Source of the DNA: Novosphingobium sp. JCM 18896
GTDB lineage: Bacteria > Pseudomonadota > Alphaproteobacteria > Sphingomonadales > Sphingomonadaceae
Assembly (NCBI RefSeq): GCF_025938095.1
Contig: NZ_JAPCZF010000001.1
Coordinates: 62,001-126,000, forward strand
DNA length: 64,000 nt
Reading direction: 5' to 3'
Notes under the pieces: generated by a model
The model's database searches: none
What the model was told of the DNA's origin: nothing
Seen by the model: the letters and a program-made list of their open reading frames with translations, nothing else
Part shown: one piece after another, positions 50,172 through 59,939 of the stretch
How positions within the stretch are numbered: the stretch's first letter is position 1
How the letters are laid out: each line of letters starts with the position of its first letter
Program-made: the position numbers and the translations under genes

Positions 50172-51361
50172 AGGCCATCTCCCCGATCGAGGCGGTGGAG
50201 CACGAGCGCGGTCAGCCGCGCGCGCGGAACCAGCGAGGCCATGTCGCAATACTCCTGCGGCGAATGGATGAAATCGCCGCGTGCGCCCATCGTGTCGAGC
50301 ACGGGCACGCCGCAGGCAGCGATGTTGTTGCCGTCGCAGACGCCGCCGGTGTCGTGCCAGGCGAGGCTTTCGCCGAGATCGGCGGCGGCGCGCGAGACCA
50401 GCGCGAACAGGCGCTCGGCCCCCGCGTCGATCGGCTTGGGCGGGCGACCGAAATGGCCGTGGAGCGCGATCGTGACGTCATGATCGCACGCGACCTCGGC
50501 GACGAGACGATCGAGCAGGGCTTGCGCTTCCGCCGCCTCGGCCGGGCCGTGCGGGCGCAGGTTGACGCGCAGCACGGCCAGGGCGGGAACGCTGTTGCTG
50601 GGGCCGCCGCCGTCGATCTTCGCAGGATTGATGCGCAGCGCCGGATGCCGCGCGCGGTGGAGCCGCAAGGCGAGATCGCCCGCGGCGACCACGGCATTGC
50701 GCCCGTCCTCGGGATTGCGACCGGCATGCGCGGCGCGGCCGGTGACGACCGCCGCGAAATTGCCCGAGCCGGGCCGCGCGCGCGCCATGCCGCCGCCGGG
50801 CAGCGCGGGTTCGTAAGTCAGCGCGGCGATCTTGCCGCGCGCCAGTTCGGCGATCAGCGGCGCGGAGGCGGCCGAGCCGGTTTCCTCGTCGCTGTTGATC
50901 AGCACGTCGTAACCGAGCGTGGGGCGGCCTGCCTCGAAGGCAACCAGCCCCGCGAGCATCAGCGCCAGCCCGCCTTTCATGTCGGCCGCGCCGGGGCCGT
51001 TGAGCCGGTCGGCGTCGAGCCAGGTGCTCGCCTGGAACGGGTGGTCGGCGGCATAGACCGTATCCATGTGCCCGGTCAGCAGCACGCGGCGCTCGGCCTC
51101 GGGGCGCACGCGCAGGACAAGGTGGCGGCCATGCGCCACGGGTGCGAGTTTGCCCGCGGCGGTGACGGTCTCGACCGGCTGCGGTTCTTCGAGCGTTAGC
51201 GCGCCGGGCAGGACGGCGAAGGCATCGGCGAGCAGAGCGGCGGTTTCCGCCAGGCCGGCGAGGTTCGCCGTGCCGCTGTTGATCGCGGTCCAGGCCAGCA
51301 CCCGGTCGGCGATCGCGTCGCGCGCGATCGGTTCGACCAGGGCGGCCTCGTCGCGCGTCAC
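50168..51361 (-). CDS. M20 family metallohydrolase in the ast operon (possible AstE substitute)
   Basis: A 397-residue M20 peptidase/deacylase starting at GTG 51361, which overlaps the astD stop (GTGA). Metal-ligand motifs are visible: TGHMDTVY, GAADMKGG, INSDEETGS (catalytic and ligand Glu), a dimerisation domain with GRAAHAGRNP, and a C-terminal metal-site His in DFIHSPQEY. DapE and ArgE of this family cleave N-succinyl or N-acetyl groups from amino acids. The AST pathway needs succinylglutamate desuccinylase (normally AstE, M14-like), which is not seen here, so this enzyme is the best candidate for that step; this is inferred. Confidence 0.85.
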   Translation of the reverse strand: MTRDEAALVEPIARDAIADRVLAWTAINSGTANLAGLAETAALLADAFAVLPGALTLEEPQPVETVTAAGKLAPVAHGRHLVLRVRPEAERRVLLTGHMDTVYAADHPFQASTWLDADRLNGPGAADMKGGLALMLAGLVAFEAGRPTLGYDVLINSDEETGSAASAPLIAELARGKIAALTYEPALPGGGMARARPGSGNFAAVVTGRAAHAGRNPEDGRNAVVAAGDLALRLHRARHPALRINPAKIDGGGPSNSVPALAVLRVNLRPHGPAEAAEAQALLDRLVAEVACDHDVTIALHGHFGRPPKPIDAGAERLFALVSRAAADLGESLAWHDTGGVCDGNNIAACGVPVLDTMGARGDFIHSPQEYCDMASLVPRARLTALVLHRLDRGDGL

Positions 51362-52797
51362 GGGATCAGCATCCCCGCGAGCGAGGCGACGTTGCCCGTG
51401 GGTTGCGCCGCCTCGAAGCTGGCGACCGGATAGGCGCAGTAATCGGCCGCATAGAAGGCGCTGGGCCGGTGATTGCCCGAATCCCCGAGCCCGCCGAAGG
51501 GCATCGCGCCCGAGGCGCCGGCGGTCGGCCGGTTGCGGTTGACCACGCCCGCGCGGCTTTCGCGCACGAAGCGCTGCCACAGCGCGAGGTCGGGGCTGAC
51601 CAGCCCGGCGGCGAGCCCGAAGCGCGTGGCATTGGCCGCGGCGATCGCCTCGTCGAAACTGTCGACCCGCGTGACCTGGAGCACGGGCGCGAAGATTTCC
51701 TCGTCGGGCACCGCGAGGCCGGTGACGTCGAGCAGAGCCGGGGTGACGAAGGTCGCGCGGCGATCGGGCAGGGGTTCGAGCAGGCGGATCGGCCGCGCGC
51801 CGAGCGCGACGATCTGGCCGACCTGCTGCTGCGCGCGCGTCGCGGCTTCGGCCGAGACCAGCGGCCCCATGTAGGGCGCGGGATCGGCGTTCCAGGCATG
51901 GACGCGCAGCCGATCGCGCAGCGCGGCGATCGCCTCGACCACGGCATCGCCGAAGGTGCCGTGGGGCAGGATCAGCCGCCGCGCGCAGGAGCAGCGCTGG
52001 CCGCTGGTGACGTAGGCCGATTGCACGACCAGCGCGGCGGCCTCCTCGACGTCGAGCGCCGCATCGGCACCGTCCCAGACCACCAGCGGATTGTTGCCGC
52101 CGAGTTCGAGCGCGAGGATCACCTTGGGGCGATCGGCGAAGATCCGCCGGAAATGCGCGCCGGCGGCGGCCGAGCCGGTGAACAGCAGTCCGTCGATGTC
52201 GCTCTCGACCAGCGCCGCGCCGGTTTCCTTCGCGCCCTGGACCAGCGTGAACACGCCTTCGGGCAGTCCCGCAGCCTGCCAGGCATCGGCCATGGTCTCG
52301 CCCACCGCGGGGGTCAGTTCGCTGGGCTTGAACACCACGACATTGCCCGCGAGCAGGGCGGGGACGATGTGGCCGTTGGGCAGGTGGCCGGGGAAATTGT
52401 AGGGGCCGAGCACGGCCATCACGCCGTGCGGGTTGTGGCGGAGTACGGTTTCGCCGAACATCGTGGCGCTGCGTTTCTCGCCCGCGCGTTCGGCCTGGGC
52501 GGCGATCGACAGGTCGATCTTGCCGATCATCGAGGCCACTTCGCCGCGGCCTTCCCACAGCGGCTTGCCGGTTTCGCGCGCGATCAGGCGGGCGAGATCC
52601 TCGCTGCGCGCCTCGAGCACGCCGCGATAGCCGCGGACCATGGCCAGGCGCTGCGCGAGCGGCGTTGCGGCCCAGCCCGCGAGCGAGCACCGCGCGACAT
52701 CGACCGCGCGGGTGACCGCAGCGGGCTTGGCGGCAGGGCCCTCCCAGACCACTTCACCCGTTGCCGGATCGAAGGATTGCAGCATCGCGTCCATCAT
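51358..52797 (-). CDS. astD: succinylglutamate-semialdehyde dehydrogenase AstD
   Basis: An aldehyde dehydrogenase of about 479 residues. Family motifs are GPYNFPGHLPNGHIVPALLA, FTGSAAAGAHFRR, LELGGNNPLVVWD (general-base Glu) and TSGQRCSCARR (catalytic Cys), matching AstD rather than generic ALDH. It oxidises succinylglutamate semialdehyde to succinylglutamate. Three Met codons lie near the start (52797, 52794, 52785); the first is given, but GGGAGG is so close that the later ones may be used. It is the first gene of the ast operon; a palindrome lies directly upstream. Confidence 0.92.
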   Translation of the reverse strand: MMDAMLQSFDPATGEVVWEGPAAKPAAVTRAVDVARCSLAGWAATPLAQRLAMVRGYRGVLEARSEDLARLIARETGKPLWEGRGEVASMIGKIDLSIAAQAERAGEKRSATMFGETVLRHNPHGVMAVLGPYNFPGHLPNGHIVPALLAGNVVVFKPSELTPAVGETMADAWQAAGLPEGVFTLVQGAKETGAALVESDIDGLLFTGSAAAGAHFRRIFADRPKVILALELGGNNPLVVWDGADAALDVEEAAALVVQSAYVTSGQRCSCARRLILPHGTFGDAVVEAIAALRDRLRVHAWNADPAPYMGPLVSAEAATRAQQQVGQIVALGARPIRLLEPLPDRRATFVTPALLDVTGLAVPDEEIFAPVLQVTRVDSFDEAIAAANATRFGLAAGLVSPDLALWQRFVRESRAGVVNRNRPTAGASGAMPFGGLGDSGNHRPSAFYAADYCAYPVASFEAAQPTGNVASLAGMLIP

Positions 52798-52801
52798 CCT
52801 C

Positions 52802-52822
52802 CCTTGTGGGAATTCCACAAGG
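52802..52822. promoter_or_regulatory. palindrome CCTTGTGG-n5-CCACAAGG upstream of astD
   Basis: Perfect 8-base arms flank GAATT, ending four bases before the first astD ATG and touching its ribosome site. It may be a repressor operator or an mRNA hairpin that hides the ribosome site. Confidence 0.5.
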
Positions 52823-52929
52823 CCCATTCTAGGAAGGACGTGTGGAGCTTGCGGTGGACGGTCCGGTGGGGACGTTTGCCTGTGCGGTGGGCGATCCGTC
52901 TCGCTGCCGTATTTTGCCAATTTCATCTG

Positions 52930-53034
52930 CCCGTCGCCCCTGCGAAGGCAGGGGCCCAACAGAGTTCTCGCCCTGAAGCGGAGGGCGCGTGGCGGCGCGG
53001 TCGGTTGGGCCCCTGCCTTCGCAGGGGCGACGGG
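52930..53034. repeat. sphingomonad-type palindromic repeat pair (31-base arms)
   Basis: The arm at 52930-52960 is exactly the reverse complement of 53004-53034, with 43 bases between them. Each arm is itself a hairpin around CCCCTGCGAAGGCAGGGG. Short intergenic palindromes with this GCCCCTGCGAAGGCAGGGGC core are common in sphingomonad genomes; they are probably mobilised in trans or act as 3'-end structures. Confidence 0.8.
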
Positions 53035-53259
53035 TAAGGTGGTTGGTCTGGGTTGCCCTCCGTTCCTGCACTTGCGGCAGACCGTCCCGACTTGACGCTA
53101 ACGGGTTGTATCGGTGGTCTTTCCGCGGTTGCGCACAGGCCCGGGCTGAAAGATGATGCGACGGCTTGTGTGCTATGGGAACTTTTCCCTACGACGCGCG
53201 CTTAGGCGTTTGATGTGCGGGGCTTAATCGGTCTCGTCCATGCGGGTTCGACGGGGGCT

Positions 53260-55620
53260 ATGCAGCAGAGGGTCAGCGACAGATTTGCGATGCTGCGCCG
53301 GAAGCGGGTGCGGTTCGATGCCTGTGCGGGCGTCGTCGCGACCGCGCTTGCCCTGACCGCCTTGCCCGCCTGGGCGCAGGATGCCGCCCCCGTTGCCGTA
53401 TCGCCGCCCGCCGAAACCAAGCTCGAGGCCGGCAAGCTGCCCGTGCCCGCCGCCCCGCCCGAAGCGAACCTGCCCGCGGTCGATCCGGTGATTTCCGACG
53501 AGGCTTTCAACAAGGCGATTCCCTCGCTCGACGTCGCCGACGATGCCGAGCTCGACCGCCCGCTCGAATCGATCGAGGAGTTCGAGCGTCAGATGGCGTC
53601 GAAGCAGGCGGGAGCGAAACCCACCGAGGGACAGAGGGCCCCCGCGGGCAATGCCGCCTTGGCCGATGGCACCGCGACCGAGCAGATCGGCGATGCGCCG
53701 GTCAACGATCCCGAGCTCAACAAGCCGCTGCCGCCGATCGACCAGTTCCAGGTCGAGCCGGTCCAGTTCGCCGAGGCGGACGAGGACGACAAGGCGGCCG
53801 AGGTTGCCTATCGGGTCGAGGTCAACGGGCTCGACAAGGCCGATGCCGAGACCGAGACCGACCTGCGCGATCTGTTCGACGATCTCTCCGCGCTCGGCAG
53901 CGGCAAGGGCAAGGCCGCCAACGCCGCGATGGTCACGGCGCGGCTGACCGAGGACGAAGTGCTGCTCGAGCGCATCCTCGCGTCCGAAGGCTGGTTCGGC
54001 GCGCGCGTGCGCACGCGGCTCAGCCGCGGCGGCGAGGCAAGCCAGGACCGTGAGGACGAGGATGGCGGCGAGCCCGCGACCCAGAGCGCGAGCGCTCGCC
54101 CGGCCGCGCCGGGGCTGACCGCCGTGCTCGATGTCACGCCGGGCAAGCGCTACACGCTCGGCTCGATCGTGATCCTGGCCGCGCCGACCATCCCGGCCGA
54201 TCTCGTCAGCCGCAATCTCGCGCTCAAGACCGGCGAGCCGATCGTCGCGCAGCGCGTCCAGGGCGCCGAGGCGCAGATCGCCGTGGCGCTGCCCCAGGAA
54301 GGCTATCCCTTCGCCGAAGTCGGCCAGCGCGACGTGCTGCTCGATCGCGACACGGGGCAGGGCGACTATACCCTGCCGGTCACCGTCGGCCCGCGCGCGC
54401 GGTTCGGCGACATCGCCACGACCGGCGATCTCGCCTTCGACGCCAAGCACGTCGGCGTGCTGACCCGGTTCAAGCGCGGCGAGCTCTACGACAGCCGCAA
54501 GGTCGACGACCTGCGCCAGGCGATGGTCGCGACCGGGCTGTTCTCGTCGGTGGCGATCGAGCCGCAGCGCAGCGGCCAGAAGGTCGCAGACGATCCCGAC
54601 GGCGCCGAATACGTGACGATGATGGTCACCCAGGACGCCGGCCCGCCGCGCACGATTGCGGGCACGCTCGGCTACGGCACCGGCCAGGGCCTGCGCGCCG
54701 AGGCGACCTGGACCCACCGCAACATGTTCCGCCCCGAAGGCGCGCTGATCGCGCACGGCGTCGCGGGTACGCAGGAGCAGGGCGCGGGCGTGACCTTCCG
54801 CCGCTCGAACGCCGGCCAGCGCGACCGCACCTTCGAGCTCACGGCCGAGGCGCTGCACACCGACTACGAGGCCTACAACGCCTATACCGGCCGCCTCGCC
54901 GCGCGCATCGCGCGCGATTCGACGCCGATCTGGCAGAAGAAGCTGACCTATGCCGCGGGGGTCGAGCTGCTGGCCTCGGGCGAAGAGGACTACGACTTCG
55001 CCCTGGGCAAGCGCCAGCGCCGCACCTTCTACATCGCCGCGCTGTCGGGCCAGCTCGGCTTCGATACCAGCGACGATCTGCTCAACCCGACCAAGGGCTA
55101 TCGCCTGACCACCCTGATCCAGCCCGAGGGTTCGCTCGAGGGCGGCTTCACGCCTTACGTCCGCGCGCGGATCGACGGTTCGGCCTATTATTCGGTGAGC
55201 AAGGACGTGGTCCTGGCCGGCCGCGTGCGCTTCGGCACGATCCAGGGCGCGGCGCGCAACGACATCGCGCCGTCGCGGCGGTTCTACGCGGGCGGCGGCG
55301 GCTCGGTGCGTGGCTTCGGCTATCAGGAGCTCGGCCCGCAGGACCCCGACGGCAAGCCGATCGGCGGCCGCTCGGTCAACGAGGCCGCGGCCGAGGTGCG
55401 CTATCGCTTCGGCAATTTCGGCATCGTCGGCTTCGTCGACGTCGGCCAGGCCTATGAGTCGACGATGCCCAAGTTCTCCGACCTGCGCTATGGCGCGGGT
55501 ATCGGCGGGCGCTTCTACACCAATTTCGGGCCGATGCGGCTCGACATCGCGACGCCGATCAACCGGCGGCCGGGTGAGGCGCGGGTCAGCGTCTACGTTT
55601 CGATCGGGCAGGCGTTCTGA
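53260..55620 (+). CDS. tamA: outer-membrane assembly protein TamA (BamA/Omp85 family)
   Basis: A 786-residue Omp85 protein; ATG 53260 behind GGGGG is preferred to the GTG at 53215. A signal peptide ends in LPAWAQ near residue 46. A long Pro/Ala/Asp-rich segment (about 50-190) precedes the POTRA domains (about 195-470: VEVNGLDKADAETETDL, TPGKRYTLGSIVI, RFGDIATTGDLAFDAKHVGV). The C-terminal half is the barrel, with the conserved GGGGSVRGFGYQELGP and IGGRFYTNFGPMRLDIA. It partners TamB, whose start overlaps its stop by one base, in assembly of outer-membrane proteins. Confidence 0.92.
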   Translation: MQQRVSDRFAMLRRKRVRFDACAGVVATALALTALPAWAQDAAPVAVSPPAETKLEAGKLPVPAAPPEANLPAVDPVISDEAFNKAIPSLDVADDAELDRPLESIEEFERQMASKQAGAKPTEGQRAPAGNAALADGTATEQIGDAPVNDPELNKPLPPIDQFQVEPVQFAEADEDDKAAEVAYRVEVNGLDKADAETETDLRDLFDDLSALGSGKGKAANAAMVTARLTEDEVLLERILASEGWFGARVRTRLSRGGEASQDREDEDGGEPATQSASARPAAPGLTAVLDVTPGKRYTLGSIVILAAPTIPADLVSRNLALKTGEPIVAQRVQGAEAQIAVALPQEGYPFAEVGQRDVLLDRDTGQGDYTLPVTVGPRARFGDIATTGDLAFDAKHVGVLTRFKRGELYDSRKVDDLRQAMVATGLFSSVAIEPQRSGQKVADDPDGAEYVTMMVTQDAGPPRTIAGTLGYGTGQGLRAEATWTHRNMFRPEGALIAHGVAGTQEQGAGVTFRRSNAGQRDRTFELTAEALHTDYEAYNAYTGRLAARIARDSTPIWQKKLTYAAGVELLASGEEDYDFALGKRQRRTFYIAALSGQLGFDTSDDLLNPTKGYRLTTLIQPEGSLEGGFTPYVRARIDGSAYYSVSKDVVLAGRVRFGTIQGAARNDIAPSRRFYAGGGGSVRGFGYQELGPQDPDGKPIGGRSVNEAAAEVRYRFGNFGIVGFVDVGQAYESTMPKFSDLRYGAGIGGRFYTNFGPMRLDIATPINRRPGEARVSVYVSIGQAF

Positions 55621-58600
55621 TGGCCGGCGAAGAAGAACCCCCCGTGGAACAGGGCGCGCCCGAGCCGACGCCTAATAGCCAACCCGGCGAAAGCCAGCCG
55701 GTCGAGACGGAGGCAAGCGAGACCACCGAGGTTCGCGTCGTCGAGAAGCCGGCGAATTGGCCTCTGCGGATCGCCAAGTGGGCCGTGGGCCTCGTCGTTG
55801 GCTTTCTCGCGCTGGTGGCGCTCGGCGTGTTCCTGCTCGATACCGGGCCGGGTCACCGCTTCGTCTCGGACCAGATCGAGAAGCTGCAGTTCGAGAACGG
55901 GCTGACGATCAAGGTCGCGCGGATCGACGGCTCGATCTACGGTGCGATGACCCTGCGCGGGCTGTCGGTCGGCGACCAGAAGGGCGAATTCCTGTTCTCG
56001 CCCGAGATCAAGGTCGACTGGCGGCCGTTCTCCTACCTCAAGAACCACGTCGACGTCCGCGCGCTGACTGCGCAGCGGATGATCCTGCGCCGCGCGCCCG
56101 AGCTCAAGCCTTCGACCGAGGAAGGGCCGTTGCTGCCCAATCTCGACATCGACATCGGCAAGCTGCGGGTCGATCGCTTCTTCGCCGAGGCGCCGGTCTC
56201 GGGCGAGCGCCGCGTGTTCCTGCTCGATGGCCGCGCGCATATCGCCTCGGGCCGCGCGCAGGTGTGGTTCGACGGTTCGGCCGTGGCCGGGCAGGGCCGC
56301 GCCGGCGGCGACCGGGTCAAGCTCGTGCTCGACGCCGTGCCCGAGACCAACAAGCTCAACTTCCAGTTCGCGCTCGACGCGCCCAAGGGCGGCGTGCTCG
56401 CCAAGCTCGGCGGGCTGACCCAGCCGCTGGCGGTGCGGGTCGACGGCAAGGGCGACTGGAAGGTGTGGAACGGCAAGTTCGACGCCGACCTCGGCGGCCA
56501 GGAATTCGCGCGGCTGGCGCTGACCGCGCGCGACGGCACGTTCGCGATCAAGGGCCCGGCCCGCTTCGCGCGGCTGGTCAACGGCGCCACGGCCAACCTG
56601 CTCGGCCCGGCCAACGCGATCGACCTCACCGCCGTGGTCAAGGCGCGCAAGGCCGATCTCTCGGGGACGCTGTCGGGCGATGCCATGGGGCTGTCGGTCA
56701 AGGGCGGGGTCGACCTGTCGGACAACAGCTTCGCCGATTTCCAGCTCGGCTTTGCCTTGCTGCGCCCCTCGGCGATCGCGCCGAACCTGTCGGGCCAGAA
56801 CATGCGCGCGCAACTGACGCTCAACGGCGCCATGGCCAGGCCCACGGTCGCCTACGTGCTCAACGCCGACCGCGTGCAGATGAACGACATGGGGCTCGAA
56901 CGGCTGACCGCCACCGGCGAATCGCGCGTCGATGCCGATCGCATCATCGTGCCCGTCGCCGCGCGCGTCGCGCGGATCACCGGGCTCGACACCGTCGCCG
57001 GCGGCCAGCTCGCCAATGTCCGGCTCGACGGCGATCTCGCGATCGACTGGCCGCGGATCCTGTCGGACAACATGCGCATCCGCTCGGACCGCATCGACGC
57101 GGGCCTCGTGCTGATCGCCGATACGTCGAAGGGGCTCTACACCGGCGCGGTCAACGGCAAGATCGACAACTACAAGGTCGAGAGCGTCGGCACCTTCAAC
57201 ATCGAGACCAATGTCGATCTCAAGACCGTGCCGCAGGGTTTCGCGATGGTCGGCAAGGTCCGCGCGCGCTCGACCAAGCTGAGCAACGAGGGCCTGCGCA
57301 ACTTCCTCGGCGGCAATCTCACCGCCTCGGCGGGCGTCGCCTATGGTCCCGACGGGATCATCCGGTTCAACACCTTGCGGCTGGAATCGCCCGAACTGCG
57401 CGTGACCGGCGGCGACGGCTCCTATGCGCCCAGCGGCCAGATCGTGCTCAACGCCCAGGCCGTGCACCGGCAATACGGCAAGGTCGGGGTCAAAGTCGCG
57501 GGCACGGTCAGCAATCCGCGCGCGAGCGTGGTGGCCGAGCGACCGGGGCTGGGCATCGGCCTCGCCAATCTCGAGGCCGAGATCACCGGCGCGCCCGGCG
57601 GCTATCGCCTCAAGGCCAATGCCGACACCGACTATGGCCCGCTGACCGCCGACGTCGTGCTGGGGATCGGCAAGGTCACCACGGTCGAGATCGCCAGCGC
57701 CAACCTCGGCGGCATCGACTTCGCCGGATCGCTGCGGCAGACGCCGGCCGGGCCCTTCGCCGGCCAGCTCACCGCCAAGGGCAACGGGCTCGACGGGCTG
57801 GTCCGGCTCGGCGCCCAGGGCAAGTACCAGGAAGCGCTGATCAACCTGCGCGCCGAGGATACGGTCCTGCCCGGTCCCGCCAGCCTGGCGATCGGCGCGG
57901 CGATCGTCGACGCGCGCGTGGTGCTCTACGACAAGCCCTGGATCGTCGCCGATGCGCAGATCGCCGATACCCGCATCAACATGCTGTCGATCCGCGAGGC
58001 GCGCGCGATCATCGACTATCGCGACGGCCGCGGCCAGGCCAAGCTGCTCGCGCGCGGCTATACCGGCGTGCCCTTCCGCGTGGCCGCCAACGCCGATCTC
58101 CAGCCCAAGCTGTGGAAGGCGATGATCAACGGCACCGTGCGCGGGCTCGCCTTCAAGACGACCTCGCCGGCGCGCGTGATCCCCTCCGGCGTCAAGGCAG
58201 GTGGGGGCTACGAGCTGCTGCCGACGCGGATCGACTTCGGCAAGGGCAACATCCGCCTCGCCGGCACCTATGGCAGCAACGGCGGCATCAAGGTCGAGAG
58301 CCGGCTCGACGCTTTCGACATGAGCCTGGTCAACGCCTTCATGCCGGCGATCGGCGTGGGCGGCAGCGCCACGGGCAGCCTCGACTTCGAGCAGGCGAGC
58401 ACCGACGCCTTCCCGCGCGCCGACGCGCGGCTGTCGATCGACAACTTCACACGCACCACCTCGGTCTCGATCTCCGAGCCGGTCGACGTCAACTTCGTCG
58501 GCAAGCTGCTGCCCGACGGCGGCGAGGCGCGCGCGGTGTTCCGCGAGCGCGGCACGGTGATCGGCCGCATGCAGGCCTCGCTGCGGCCGCTGCCGCCGGG

Positions 58601-59939
58601 TGCCGGTTCGTGGACGACGCGGCTGTTCGGCGCGCCGCTCGGCGGCGGCATCCGCTACAACGGCCCGGCCGATACGCTGTTCTCCTTTGCCGGCCTGTCG
58701 AACCAGCGCCTCTCGGGTCCGATCGGCGTCGCGGCGGACTTCTCGGGCCGGCTCTCGGCCCCGCAGCTCAGCGGCGTGATCCGCGCCAACAGCCTGACCT
58801 ACGAGAACCAGATCTACGGTACCAAGCTGACCAACATGGCGCTGTCGGGCCGCTTCACCGGCGACCGGCTCGAGATCGAGAAGCTCAGCGCCAATGCCGG
58901 TGCCGGCACGATCGCCGCCTCGGGCTTCGTCAGCCTCGCCGCCGAGGCCGGTTATCCGATGGACGTCTCGGTGACGATGAACAACGCCCAGCTCGCGCGC
59001 AGCAACGCCGTCTCGGCCTCTGCCACGGGCCAGCTCCGCCTGACCAAGGCCGCAGGGGAGACCGCGCTGCTCCAGGGCAAGATCGCGCTGCCCGAGACGC
59101 GCTATGAGATCATCCGGCAGGGCGCCTCGCAGGTGCCCGAGCTGACCGGCGTGCGCTTCAAGCCGAACCGCCGCCAGCGCTTCACCAGCGAGGAACCGCA
59201 GAAGCCCGCTCCGGGCCTGTTCAGCAACATCCGCCTCGACCTGGCGCTGTCGGCGCCCGAGCGGCTCTACGTCTCGGGCATGGGGCTCGAATCCGAATGG
59301 GGCGCGAACTTCCGGGTCACCGGGACCAGCGCCGTGCCGAACCTGACCGGCGAGGTCGAACTGATCCGCGGCACCCTGGACTTCGCCGACCGCAACTTCG
59401 AGCTGAGCGAGGGCCGCGTCACCTTCACCGGCGGGCGCACGATCGACCCGATCGTCCAGATGACCGCGACCGACGACATCGAGGACGTCACGGTCAACGT
59501 CAACGTCTCGGGCCGGGCCTACAACCCGCAGATCACTTTCTCGTCCTCGCCGGGGCTGCCGCAGGACGAGATCCTCAGCCGCATCCTGTTCGGCTCCTCG
59601 GTCACCGCGATCTCGCCGATCCAGGCGGTCCAGCTCGCCGCCTCGCTCAATTCGCTGCGCGGCTCGGGCGGCGGGCTCAACCCGATGGGCAAGCTGCGCT
59701 CGGCCACGGGCATCAGCCGCCTGCGCATCCTCTCGCCCGACGAGACCTCGGGCCGCGGCACGGCGCTGGCGGCGGGCCAGTACATCACCGACGACATCTA
59801 CGTCGAACTCGTCACCGACGCGCGCGGCTTCACCGCCACCCAGCTCGAGATCAGCCTGACCAAGTGGCTGTCGCTGCTGAGCCAGGCGGGCGGCTCGGGC
59901 GTGACCAACTTCAACCTGCGCGTGCGGAAGAACTACTGA
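55620..59939 (+). CDS. tamB: translocation and assembly module protein TamB
   Basis: A 1439-residue AsmA/TamB-type protein. A 35-residue cytoplasmic Glu/Pro/Thr-rich start is followed by one membrane anchor at about 50-77 (WAVGLVVGFLALVALGVFLL). The periplasmic body is made of repeated beta-strands forming a long hydrophobic groove. The C-terminal DUF490 domain ends in QISLTKWLSLLSQ-like strands and VRKNY. It spans the periplasm and meets TamA; the family also carries phospholipids to the outer membrane. ATG overlaps the tamA stop (TGATG). Confidence 0.93.
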   Translation: MAGEEEPPVEQGAPEPTPNSQPGESQPVETEASETTEVRVVEKPANWPLRIAKWAVGLVVGFLALVALGVFLLDTGPGHRFVSDQIEKLQFENGLTIKVARIDGSIYGAMTLRGLSVGDQKGEFLFSPEIKVDWRPFSYLKNHVDVRALTAQRMILRRAPELKPSTEEGPLLPNLDIDIGKLRVDRFFAEAPVSGERRVFLLDGRAHIASGRAQVWFDGSAVAGQGRAGGDRVKLVLDAVPETNKLNFQFALDAPKGGVLAKLGGLTQPLAVRVDGKGDWKVWNGKFDADLGGQEFARLALTARDGTFAIKGPARFARLVNGATANLLGPANAIDLTAVVKARKADLSGTLSGDAMGLSVKGGVDLSDNSFADFQLGFALLRPSAIAPNLSGQNMRAQLTLNGAMARPTVAYVLNADRVQMNDMGLERLTATGESRVDADRIIVPVAARVARITGLDTVAGGQLANVRLDGDLAIDWPRILSDNMRIRSDRIDAGLVLIADTSKGLYTGAVNGKIDNYKVESVGTFNIETNVDLKTVPQGFAMVGKVRARSTKLSNEGLRNFLGGNLTASAGVAYGPDGIIRFNTLRLESPELRVTGGDGSYAPSGQIVLNAQAVHRQYGKVGVKVAGTVSNPRASVVAERPGLGIGLANLEAEITGAPGGYRLKANADTDYGPLTADVVLGIGKVTTVEIASANLGGIDFAGSLRQTPAGPFAGQLTAKGNGLDGLVRLGAQGKYQEALINLRAEDTVLPGPASLAIGAAIVDARVVLYDKPWIVADAQIADTRINMLSIREARAIIDYRDGRGQAKLLARGYTGVPFRVAANADLQPKLWKAMINGTVRGLAFKTTSPARVIPSGVKAGGGYELLPTRIDFGKGNIRLAGTYGSNGGIKVESRLDAFDMSLVNAFMPAIGVGGSATGSLDFEQASTDAFPRADARLSIDNFTRTTSVSISEPVDVNFVGKLLPDGGEARAVFRERGTVIGRMQASLRPLPPGAGSWTTRLFGAPLGGGIRYNGPADTLFSFAGLSNQRLSGPIGVAADFSGRLSAPQLSGVIRANSLTYENQIYGTKLTNMALSGRFTGDRLEIEKLSANAGAGTIAASGFVSLAAEAGYPMDVSVTMNNAQLARSNAVSASATGQLRLTKAAGETALLQGKIALPETRYEIIRQGASQVPELTGVRFKPNRRQRFTSEEPQKPAPGLFSNIRLDLALSAPERLYVSGMGLESEWGANFRVTGTSAVPNLTGEVELIRGTLDFADRNFELSEGRVTFTGGRTIDPIVQMTATDDIEDVTVNVNVSGRAYNPQITFSSSPGLPQDEILSRILFGSSVTAISPIQAVQLAASLNSLRGSGGGLNPMGKLRSATGISRLRILSPDETSGRGTALAAGQYITDDIYVELVTDARGFTATQLEISLTKWLSLLSQAGGSGVTNFNLRVRKNY

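Larger units (their letters stand above)
52798..53259. other. non-coding stretch between astD and tamA
   Basis: These 462 bases between divergent genes contain the astD palindrome (52802-52822) and a 31-base inverted repeat pair (52930-53034). The remaining 200 bases before tamA should hold its promoter; no convincing -35/-10 pair was identified, and no gene is seen. Confidence 0.5.

Noticed and set aside
50168..52690. Apparent 840-codon fusion of an aldehyde-dehydrogenase region with the M20 hydrolase
   Set aside because: The upstream part is an out-of-frame shadow of astD; the real hydrolase starts at GTG 51361 with a GTGA overlap.
55757..59107. 1116-codon open frame inside tamB
   Set aside because: It is a +2-frame shadow of tamB with an Arg/Ala-rich composition.
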